NCBI RefSeq assembly: GCF_004322395.1
Contig: NZ_SCTW01000043.1
Span: 1-34,583, forward strand
Length of the DNA: 34,583 nucleotides
From: Methylobacter sp.
GTDB lineage: Bacteria; Pseudomonadota; Gammaproteobacteria; Methylococcales; Methylomonadaceae
Reading direction: 5' to 3'
The position numbers and the translations under genes were made by a program. The notes below the pieces were generated by a model. The model searched no databases. It had not been told where the DNA came from and saw only the letters and a program-made list of their open reading frames with translations. Of this stretch, positions 1 through 6,676 are shown piece after piece (position 1 is the stretch's first letter; every line of letters starts with the position of its first letter).

Positions 1-334
1 GATTAAGTGATTTTACATCTTCATCAATGAGGCTATTCAATACCGATTCAGTAGTATTGAAAATGATGTCATGCTTTCCCAGGGATATAGTGTCGTTGTT
101 ATTGAGGTTGCATGTTTTGATTTTTTCACCGTTGATGATAAGCGGAAATTCATCATTGAGTTGCTTGATAGTGTAGTCAGCGTCACGAATAACTATAACG
201 GCATGAGCCGGAGCGACTGCCAAGCTATCAATAGTTAAATCATTGGTTTCATCGCGTCCGATACGCACAATACCGTTTTCAAACAGGCCCGAATGGATTG
301 CTTTATCTTTAAAAAAAACAGTGAGTTTTGCCAT
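1..334 (-). CDS. FHA-domain protein (partial, C-terminus outside window)
   Basis: This reading frame starts with ATG at 334 and runs off the left edge, giving 111 codons without a stop. The translation has the beta-rich pattern of a forkhead-associated domain: a GR pair after a short strand (VRIGRDETND), then LTIDSLAVAPAHAVI, then strands resembling an 'INGEKI' turn and 'LGKHDIIF'. In canonical FHA domains the phosphothreonine-contacting segment reads roughly VSR-x-H. Here it reads VAPAH, so the Ser and Arg are missing although the His is kept. Phosphopeptide binding is therefore uncertain. FHA proteins usually act as phospho-dependent adaptors or in secretion systems, and nothing here tells which. 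A good sigma-70 promoter lies just upstream (367-396), so it is probably transcribed separately from the corB-like gene 109 bp upstream. Confidence 0.7.
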   Translation of the reverse strand, partial: MAKLTVFFKDKAIHSGLFENGIVRIGRDETNDLTIDSLAVAPAHAVIVIRDADYTIKQLNDEFPLIINGEKIKTCNLNNNDTISLGKHDIIFNTTESVLNSLIDEDVKSLN

Positions 335-366
335 TGTTGTGGTAACACATCTTTAAACGAACTTTG

Positions 367-396
367 ATTATAGACGGTATTATTTTAGTTATTCAA
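367..396 (-). promoter_or_regulatory. Sigma-70 promoter for the FHA gene
   Basis: On the minus strand there is a perfect -10 TATAAT (372-367) and a -35 TTGAAT (396-391) separated by 18 bp. Transcription would begin about 25 bases before the ATG at 334. The site lies in the AT-rich gap between the corB-like stop and the FHA start. Confidence 0.55.
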
Positions 397-443
397 GAAA
401 TTCCATTTTTTTGATTATGGCTTATTTATATTGTGATAAGAAT

Positions 444-1694
444 TTATTTTCTGGGCAAAAATTTAACCAACTTAACACTATTCTCGTCCCGTTTTAAGAT
501 TTCCAGAGGGTAGTCATGCAGTTTAATGCTGGTTCCGATTTCAGGTATGGTTTCCATAAACTCGATGATGAGTCCGTTAAGTGTCTTTGGCCCTTCTGTG
601 GGTAACGACCATTGAGTGATGCGGTTTAATTCCCTGATTGTAATATTGGCATCGACCAGATAGCTGCCGTCATTTTGGACTCTTACAGCGACCTCGTCTG
701 TAATCAATTCACCTACGATTTCCTGAAGTAAATCGTCAAGTGTAACCAGCCCTTGCACATCGCCATACTCATCGACTACCAAACCTATGCGGATCTTTTC
801 ATGTTTGAATCGATGCATCTGATTGTGCACCGGTGTACTGTCAGGGATAAACGAGGGTTTGTCCAAGTGATTTATTATGGTCTGCTTGTCAAAATCTTCC
901 TGATTAACCAGCGCAAGTATTTTTATTAAATGAATAAAACCGATAATTCTGTCAATGCTGGTTTTATAAACAGGTAATCGGATATGCGGACTGGTTTTTA
1001 TTTGGTTGACGATGTCTTCAATCGGCCAGTCAAGGTCTATGCCGATAATTTCATTGCGAGGCGTCATGATGTCTTCAACCGTCGCCGATTCAAGATCGAG
1101 TATACCCATCAGCATTTTTTGGTAGCGTGGAGGCATTAAGCTTTCTGCATCGCTGATAATGCTTTTTAATTCGTCTTTATTGATTACCTCATGGTGATTT
1201 TTTTGGATATCGATACGAATTATTCTAAGTAATTGATTAACAAATAAATTAACGAGCCAAACGATAGGATAAAGGATTTTTAGCAAAGGCGTATAAACCC
1301 AGGCGGCAGGGAAGGCAAGCGGCTCCGGTTTGATCGCAGCAATCGTTTTGGGCGTTACTTCTGAGCATATCAGCATCACGATAGTCAAAATTACCGCAGC
1401 GATAGCGACACTGGATTCTTCATCGGCGTAGAGCTTAATGGCAATGACAGTCGCTATTGACGATGCAAAATTATTAACAAAATTGTTGCACAGTAAAATC
1501 AGGCCGAGCAAGCGTTCAGGCCGTTGTAATAATGTATGCGCTTTGATTGCGCCGGAATGTTTCAGCTTAACCAGATGTCTTAAACGATACCGGTTTAGCG
1601 TCATCAAAGCTGTTTCCGAGCCGGAGAAAAAAGCAGAAAGAATAAGCATGGTGGCAAGTATGCCAAACAACATACTAAGGGACATATCGTTCAA
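444..1694 (-). CDS. corB: CorB/HlyC-type CNNM-CBS membrane protein
   Basis: A 416-residue inner-membrane protein of the UPF0053/CorB family, linked in other bacteria to magnesium and cobalt efflux or resistance. Residues 1-145 form the DUF21/CNNM membrane domain with several hydrophobic segments and the family signature FFSGSETALMTLNRYRL. Residues about 190-330 hold a CBS pair, including VEDIMTPRNEI and VVDEYGDVQGLVTLDDLLQEIVGE. The last ~80 residues are the CorC/HlyC C-terminal domain. I chose the TTG at 1694 because a strong GGAGG (1707-1703, minus strand) lies 8 bases before it; the in-frame ATG at 1685 would be 17 bases away. Transport itself is family knowledge and the ion is not readable from sequence. 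Paralogues such as YtfL or CorC cannot be fully excluded, but the N-terminus resembles CorB/YfjD most. Confidence 0.88.
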   Translation of the reverse strand: MNDMSLSMLFGILATMLILSAFFSGSETALMTLNRYRLRHLVKLKHSGAIKAHTLLQRPERLLGLILLCNNFVNNFASSIATVIAIKLYADEESSVAIAAVILTIVMLICSEVTPKTIAAIKPEPLAFPAAWVYTPLLKILYPIVWLVNLFVNQLLRIIRIDIQKNHHEVINKDELKSIISDAESLMPPRYQKMLMGILDLESATVEDIMTPRNEIIGIDLDWPIEDIVNQIKTSPHIRLPVYKTSIDRIIGFIHLIKILALVNQEDFDKQTIINHLDKPSFIPDSTPVHNQMHRFKHEKIRIGLVVDEYGDVQGLVTLDDLLQEIVGELITDEVAVRVQNDGSYLVDANITIRELNRITQWSLPTEGPKTLNGLIIEFMETIPEIGTSIKLHDYPLEILKRDENSVKLVKFLPRK

Positions 1695-1838
1695 AGAAAG
1701 CGCCTCCTTGGGTTGTGAAAACAGCCCTAGTGTCTATGATGAGAAATTTTTGTCAAGCGTAGAGATAACTTAGTAGATTGATCTATTTGTGTAAATAACA
1801 TTAAAAAGATCATAGAACAGCATGAAATAAAAAGAATT

Positions 1839-1867
1839 TTGACATAATACTGATTCGATGCTTAACT
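1839..1867 (+). promoter_or_regulatory. Possible sigma-70 promoter for fleQ
   Basis: A perfect -35 TTGACA at 1839-1844 is followed after 17 bp by TTAACT (1862-1867), which matches the -10 consensus at only three positions. No GG-N10-GC sigma-54 signature was seen in the 265-bp gap before fleQ. That fits fleQ as the sigma-70-driven top of the cascade, but the -10 is weak. Confidence 0.35.
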
Positions 1868-1959
1868 TTATTAAGCAGCTAAAATTAAAATGGATGATGT
1901 AAGGCAATGCTGAGTGATGAGCAGCAGGTATTGTTGCGGAAGATGTAAGGTCAATTCCA

Positions 1960-3453
1960 ATGGCCAATAATAATGAGAGTGATGAGTGTGAAAATATGGC
2001 GTTGCCGCGTATTTTGTTAATTGATGATAATAAAACAAGAATCCAACAGCTGGAGGCGGTTTTTCAGTTTATGGGATACAGCATAGAAGCAGTTGGTTCT
2101 ACGGAATATGCGCCTTATTTTAACGAAACCGATCAGTTATGCGGGGTTTTTGTCGGTGACGGCATCGATAAACAGGCAACTGTGGTCAGTGATATTATCG
2201 GACGGGCTGATAAAATTCCTGTCATCCTAGTAATTAATAAAGGCACTGGGCTTCAGTTATCTACCTTAATCGCTAATAGCGTGTCCCAAGTGCTGGAGTG
2301 GCCGACTACCTATCCTATCCTGAAACCGATACTGGATAAATTGCCGGCAGTATCCGGTGCCGCAACAAATTTTACGGTGCGTGAGACGCCTGATCGTCGT
2401 TCGTCTTCAGTTGAGCGGCTAAAAGGTAAAAGTCAGGCTATTGCTGGTATCCGTAAGTTGATTGATCAGGTTGCGGAATCGGACGCGACGGTTTTGATTC
2501 TGGGCGAATCGGGAACAGGAAAAGAAGTCGTTGCCCGGGCTTTGCATGATGGTTCTTTACGCAAAGAAAAACCATTTGTACCTATTAATTGCGGCGCGAT
2601 TCCAGGTGAATTGCTGGAAAGCGAGCTGTTCGGTCATGAAAAGGGAGCGTTTACCGGAGCTTTAACCTCTCGGCAAGGCCGCTTTGAAATGGCCGAAGGC
2701 GGGACGCTTTTTCTGGATGAAATCGGCGATATGCCTTTGGCTATGCAGGTCAAGTTATTGCGCGTATTGCAGGAACGTACTTTTGAACGCGTAGGCAGCA
2801 ACAAAACCATACATTGCGATGTGCGGGTTATTGCTGCTACGCACAGGTATTTAGAAAATGAGATTAAAGAGAACCGGTTTCGAGAAGACCTGTTTTACCG
2901 CCTAAATGTTTTTCCTATCGAAATACCTGCCTTAAAGAACAGGGTTGAAGACATTCCCTTGTTAGTGAATGATCTTATCGCCCGCATGGAAGCGTCAAAT
3001 CGCGGTTCAGTGCGGCTCACCAATGCGGCATTAACCGTGCTGATGCAACATGAGTGGCCGGGTAATGTCAGGGAACTGGCAAATTTAATTGAAAGATTAG
3101 CCATTATTAATCCCAAAGGACTCGTTGAGGCGGCTGATCTACCGGAAAAGTTTCAAAAATATAAGGCTTCTGAAGAAATTATTGATTATACGGAATCAGT
3201 TAATTTAGAAGAAGATGATGATCAGCTCGGGCAAATTGAAGTTGTCGGTGCTTTTGAGGGTTCATCCGGCGCTTTAGCGCAGTTGCCGGAGCAGGGTATA
3301 GATCTGAAAGAATACTTGAATGTTTTAGAGGTCGATTTGATACGTCAGGCGTTAAACGAATGTAGTGGGGTGGTGGCTCATGCAGCTAAACGCTTGAATA
3401 TGCGGCGTACGACGTTGGTTGAAAAATTACGCAAATATGATTTGCAGCGTTAA
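1960..3453 (+). CDS. fleQ: Flagellar master regulator FleQ (sigma-54 activator)
   Basis: A 497-residue NtrC-type transcription activator expected to switch on class II flagellar genes with RNA polymerase sigma-54. Residues ~15-130 form the atypical FleQ receiver-like domain. The AAA+ domain begins at ~152 with Walker A GESGTGKE (183-190), the sigma-54 loop GAFTGA (229-234) and Walker B GGTLFLDEIGDMP. The C-terminus (about 465-497) is a Fis-type helix-turn-helix ending in RRTTLVEKLRKYDL. In the Pseudomonas protein c-di-GMP contacts include an LFRS motif before the AAA+ domain, an Arg-Asn after Walker A, and ExxxR. Here ExxxR (E344, R348) and the Arg are kept, the Asn is Ala, and LFRS is replaced by SVER. 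An AAGG lies 9 bases before the ATG at 1960; an internal ATG at 1996 lacks a comparable site. It stands alone, followed by the fleSR promoter. Confidence 0.95.
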   Translation: MANNNESDECENMALPRILLIDDNKTRIQQLEAVFQFMGYSIEAVGSTEYAPYFNETDQLCGVFVGDGIDKQATVVSDIIGRADKIPVILVINKGTGLQLSTLIANSVSQVLEWPTTYPILKPILDKLPAVSGAATNFTVRETPDRRSSSVERLKGKSQAIAGIRKLIDQVAESDATVLILGESGTGKEVVARALHDGSLRKEKPFVPINCGAIPGELLESELFGHEKGAFTGALTSRQGRFEMAEGGTLFLDEIGDMPLAMQVKLLRVLQERTFERVGSNKTIHCDVRVIAATHRYLENEIKENRFREDLFYRLNVFPIEIPALKNRVEDIPLLVNDLIARMEASNRGSVRLTNAALTVLMQHEWPGNVRELANLIERLAIINPKGLVEAADLPEKFQKYKASEEIIDYTESVNLEEDDDQLGQIEVVGAFEGSSGALAQLPEQGIDLKEYLNVLEVDLIRQALNECSGVVAHAAKRLNMRRTTLVEKLRKYDLQR

Positions 3454-3512
3454 AAGAAAGTCATTTTTTTGGCGTCTTATTTTAAGGTATTGAAAATAAA
3501 TAAAATAATATT

Positions 3513-3530
3513 TGGTCTGTTTTTTGCTTA
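3513..3530 (+). promoter_or_regulatory. Sigma-54 promoter for fleSR
   Basis: The sequence TTGG-8 bases-TTGCTT carries GG at 3515-3516 and GC at 3527-3528 with exactly 10 bases between, the -24/-12 spacing of sigma-54 promoters. The -12 box TTGCTT is consensus and the -24 box is partial. It lies 47 bp before fleS and directly after fleQ, whose product activates fleSR in Pseudomonas. Confidence 0.75.
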
Positions 3531-3576
3531 TTTAGTTTAAACAAGTTTAAGTTGTAGTAAATCAGAGCGATCAGAC

Positions 3577-4896
3577 ATGAATACTCATAAAATTAAGAAA
3601 ACCGAGCAGCTTACCGATGCGTTCCGCATTTTTAACGAGCTATCCCAAAATTTATCCGTTTCATATCAAGGATTGGAAGAGCAAGTTGCTAAACTGCATG
3701 GCGAACTTGCCTTCGCCCATAGTGAACGGCTTAAAACGCTTGAAGAAAAAGAAAAACTTGCCAGCCGCTTGGAGAAAATACTGGCAGCGCTTCCGGCCGG
3801 CGTTATTGTGTTGGATGCGGACGGGAAAGTTCTGGATTGTAATGCGGTAGCGATTGATTTTTTAGGCGAACCGTTGATCGGCATGAATTGGCCCGATGTG
3901 GTCGTCCGCAGCCTGATTCCGGTTGTTGGTAATCCTCATGAGCGCCAATTGCGTAACGGCAAACGGGTCAATATGACCGTTAGTAGAGACATCGCACATA
4001 ATGATCCTACCGATTCCGGACAAATCGTTTTGTTATCCGATGTCAGTGAAATGCGAAACTTGCAGGATATGCTGAATCAGCAAAAGCAGTTATCGGCAAT
4101 GGGGGAAATGGTCGCGAGTATGGCGCATCAGGTCAGAACGCCGCTGGCGACAGCAATTCTCTACGCATCGCAAATGAGCAGTCCGGTATTGGATAATGAA
4201 AAGCGGCAGCGGTTTTCGCAAAAAATTCTTGAGCGCCTGCAATATTTGGAAAGGCAAGTCAACGATATGTTGATCTTTGCTAAAGACGGGCGCTTGGCAA
4301 TGGAGACTTTTTCATTGGCCGAGCTATTAGATCATCTCAGGGAATCGGTAAAAGAATATACCGGCAGCGGTGGGATTGATTTGCAGATTATCAATCAGGT
4401 GCAAAATGATGTAATGCTGGGTAATGAAAACGCCTTGCGCGGTGCGTTGCTTAATTTATTGAATAATGCGGTCGATGCGGTAGGGCAGGCGGGATGCGTA
4501 TCTATCAAACTGGATCAGCTTGATGGGGGTAAGCTGCGGATCGTCATTAAAGACAATGGTCCAGGCATTGATAAAGAACTTAGGCAGCGGATTTTCGAAC
4601 CGTTCTTTACCACCAAGACTTACGGTACCGGTTTGGGCTTGGCTGTCGTCGACAGTGTAGTGAAAGCGCATGGAGGCGATGTCCAGGTTGAGTCGGTTCT
4701 GGGACAAGGCACTGCTTTTTCATTAGTCCTGCCCTGTATAAATCAGGCATATAATTTGTTGCCGGGCGGTTTTTCACATAAGGCTATCCAGCCTGATGCC
4801 CTTCGGGTAAATGCAAATCTGTTCCAGACAGATTTGTCCGGTAAAAATCACCATCAAAGCCATAATCAAGGAGAACTGAGCCATGAAACAGTATGA
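3577..4896 (+). CDS. fleS: Flagellar sensor histidine kinase FleS
   Basis: A 439-residue soluble histidine kinase, partner of FleR, with no membrane segment. Residues ~32-70 look coiled-coil (EEQVAKLHGEL, EEKEKLASRLEKI). A PAS domain spans ~68-160 (LPAGVIVLDADGKVLDCN). The HisKA dimerisation helix carries the phospho-accepting H184 in MAHQVRTPL. The ATPase domain has the N-box LLNLLNNAVDAV, the G1 box DNGPGID and the G2-type FFTTKTYGTGLGLAVV. The last ~45 residues after the catalytic domain are polar and not conserved-looking. The DNA for this tail contains a perfect 9-bp inverted repeat at 4814-4836. In Pseudomonas FleS phosphorylates FleR to turn on hook and late basal-body genes. The frame overlaps fleR by 14 bases, so the pair is co-transcribed from the sigma-54 promoter at 3513. 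Confidence 0.94.
   Translation: MNTHKIKKTEQLTDAFRIFNELSQNLSVSYQGLEEQVAKLHGELAFAHSERLKTLEEKEKLASRLEKILAALPAGVIVLDADGKVLDCNAVAIDFLGEPLIGMNWPDVVVRSLIPVVGNPHERQLRNGKRVNMTVSRDIAHNDPTDSGQIVLLSDVSEMRNLQDMLNQQKQLSAMGEMVASMAHQVRTPLATAILYASQMSSPVLDNEKRQRFSQKILERLQYLERQVNDMLIFAKDGRLAMETFSLAELLDHLRESVKEYTGSGGIDLQIINQVQNDVMLGNENALRGALLNLLNNAVDAVGQAGCVSIKLDQLDGGKLRIVIKDNGPGIDKELRQRIFEPFFTTKTYGTGLGLAVVDSVVKAHGGDVQVESVLGQGTAFSLVLPCINQAYNLLPGGFSHKAIQPDALRVNANLFQTDLSGKNHHQSHNQGELSHETV
4814..4836 (+). repeat. Perfect inverted repeat inside the fleS 3' end
   Basis: CAAATCTGT (4814-4822) and ACAGATTTG (4828-4836) form a perfect 9-bp stem with a 5-base loop, 46 bases before the fleR start codon. No U-run follows, so it is not a classical terminator. 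It could be an mRNA hairpin or an operator-like palindrome. Confidence 0.6.
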
Positions 4897-6280
4897 TGTG
4901 TTGGTCGTTGAAGATGATTTGTCGTTATGCGAAGCACTTTGCGATACCCTGGAAATAAGCGGCTATCATGTAGTTTCGGCTCGCAACGGCACCGAAGCAT
5001 TAATCAAGCTGGAGCACGGCCAGTTTAAACTGGTCGTTAGCGATGTGCAGATGCCGGTTATGGACGGTTTTCAATTACTGAAGAATATGCAGCATAAATA
5101 TTCCGAGACTCCGGTGTTGCTGATGACCGCTTTCGGAACCATTCCCAAGGCCGTCGAAGCGATGCAGGCAGGTGCTTCGGACTACTTGATCAAACCATTC
5201 GATGCACAGGCGCTGGTAAACAAAGTGGCCGATTATGTGGTTGCCAATCCGGCAGCCGCCAATACAGTAGATGATCAGCGAATCGTGCAAGACGACAGCA
5301 TGAAAAAACTCTATAACCTGACGGCCAAAGTCGCTAAAACCGATGTCACTGTATTGTTGCAGGGCGAAAGTGGAACCGGTAAAGAGGTTATTGCTCGCTA
5401 TATCCATCAGAATTCAACATACCATCAAGGGCCTTTTATCGCAGTGAACTGCGCGGCTATTCCTGAAAATATGCTCGAAGCGATGTTGTTCGGTTATGAA
5501 AAAGGCGCTTATACCGGAGCCGTTCAGGCTATGCCGGGAAAATTCGAACAAGCGCAAGGCGGTACTTTGCTGTTGGATGAAATAGCCGAAATGGATTTAG
5601 GCTTGCAGGCAAAATTACTGCGGGTATTGCAAGAAAAGGAAGTGGAGCGTTTGGGTAGTTCAAAAAAAATCAAACTGAATGTCAGAATTTTGGCGGCCAC
5701 TAATCAGAAACTAAAAAATCAAGTCGAACAAGGAGGGTTCCGCGAGGATTTATATTACCGTCTTAGCGTGTTTCCTATTAATATCCCGCCGTTACGTGAC
5801 AGGCCGGGCGATATTTTGCCGTTGACACAGGAATTGATGCAGCGGCATAGTCAGGAAGGCAAAAAATTGCCTGAATTCGATAATAAGGCTATTGAAAAAA
5901 TGCTGACTTACAACTGGCCAGGTAACGTAAGGGAGTTGGATAATGTGGTGCAACGGGCTCTAATTTTGCGAACCGGCGACAAGATTACAGTGGATGATTT
6001 AGTGTTTGAGGACTTATATTCGATGACTACGATCAGTTCTTCATCCGAGGTTACAGCGAGATTGCACACCCCGTCTATTCCTGACTTTAAAGATGAAAAA
6101 CAAGAGGTTGTCGGTTTGGGTGAAGGTGTTCGTTCCGCCGAAGAAAGCATCATTTTGCAGACATTACAGATGGAAAACGGTAGCCGTAAGATAACCGCTG
6201 AAAAACTGGGTATCAGTCCTAGAACGCTCCGCTATAAGATGGCCAGGATGAAAGATTCCGGCATTATTATTTCATGTTAA
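4883..6280 (+). CDS. fleR: Flagellar response regulator FleR (sigma-54 activator)
   Basis: A 465-residue NtrC-family response regulator. The receiver domain (1-120) has the acidic pair E10/D11 with D12, phosphorylation site D54 in VVSDVQMPVMDG, and K104. The AAA+ domain has Walker A GESGTGKE (161-168), the sigma-54 loop as GAYTGA (208-213, Tyr in place of the usual Phe), Walker B GGTLLLDEIAEMD, and the arginine-rich REDLYYRLSVFP segment. The C-terminus is a Fis-type helix-turn-helix (TAEKLGISPRTLRYKM). It acts downstream of FleS to activate late flagellar operons. Translation is helped by AAGGAG 9 bases before the ATG. The start lies inside fleS, implying coupling. The stop is followed within four bases by the fliE sigma-54 promoter, so fleSR and fliE-J are adjacent but separately controlled. 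Confidence 0.94.
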   Translation: MKQYDVLVVEDDLSLCEALCDTLEISGYHVVSARNGTEALIKLEHGQFKLVVSDVQMPVMDGFQLLKNMQHKYSETPVLLMTAFGTIPKAVEAMQAGASDYLIKPFDAQALVNKVADYVVANPAAANTVDDQRIVQDDSMKKLYNLTAKVAKTDVTVLLQGESGTGKEVIARYIHQNSTYHQGPFIAVNCAAIPENMLEAMLFGYEKGAYTGAVQAMPGKFEQAQGGTLLLDEIAEMDLGLQAKLLRVLQEKEVERLGSSKKIKLNVRILAATNQKLKNQVEQGGFREDLYYRLSVFPINIPPLRDRPGDILPLTQELMQRHSQEGKKLPEFDNKAIEKMLTYNWPGNVRELDNVVQRALILRTGDKITVDDLVFEDLYSMTTISSSSEVTARLHTPSIPDFKDEKQEVVGLGEGVRSAEESIILQTLQMENGSRKITAEKLGISPRTLRYKMARMKDSGIIISC

Positions 6281-6283
6281 CAT

Positions 6284-6301
6284 GTGGCATTAAAAATGCT
6301 T
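6284..6301 (+). promoter_or_regulatory. Sigma-54 promoter for fliEFGHIJ
   Basis: GTGGCAT-N6-ATGCTT has GG at 6286-6287 and GC at 6298-6299 with 10 bases between, and the -24 box TGGCA matches consensus well. It starts just after the fleR stop (6280), and transcription would begin about 30 bases before fliE. Confidence 0.78.
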
Positions 6302-6339
6302 CAAGCTCTGTACTATTAAGAAAGTAAGAGGAAAAACCC

Positions 6340-6654
6340 ATGAGTGAGATGAATGTAAATCAAGTTTTGGCTCAAATGCGGGCAATGTCTCTTGAAGCCG
6401 GCAGCAAAGTACAAGAGACTGGCGGTGGCGGCGCCGATTTTGCCGCAATGCTCAAGCAGACCATTGGCGCTGTTAATGACACCCAACAAACCGCCGGAAA
6501 AATGACGGAAGCTTTTGAATCGGGCGATACTAATGTAAGTTTGGCTGAGGTTATGGTGGCTTCGCAAAAAGCGAGTGTTTCATTTCAGGCAATGCTGCAG
6601 GTCAGGAATAAATTAGTTGAAGCCTATCAAGATGTCATGAATATGCCAATGTAG
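6340..6654 (+). CDS. fliE: Flagellar basal-body protein FliE
   Basis: A 104-residue protein of normal FliE length, the adaptor between the MS ring (FliF) and the proximal rod. The N-terminal third is Ser/Gly-rich and probably flexible. The C-terminal half has the conserved FliE helices, including DTNVSLAEVMVASQKASVSFQAMLQVRNKLVEAYQDVMNM (described by its key residues: the SLAEVM helix, the SFQ turn and the RNKLVEAYQ helix). It has no signal peptide, as expected for a substrate of the flagellar type III export system. An AGAGGA ribosome site precedes the ATG. It is the first gene of the fliE-J transcription unit, 22 bases before fliF. Confidence 0.93.
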   Translation: MSEMNVNQVLAQMRAMSLEAGSKVQETGGGGADFAAMLKQTIGAVNDTQQTAGKMTEAFESGDTNVSLAEVMVASQKASVSFQAMLQVRNKLVEAYQDVMNMPM

Positions 6655-6676
6655 TGCGGCAAACAGTAATTAAAAA

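Noticed and set aside
1438-1773. Open frame antisense to the corB-like gene (111 codons)
   Set aside because: It lies fully opposite a clear CNNM-CBS coding sequence and has no domain or ribosome site.
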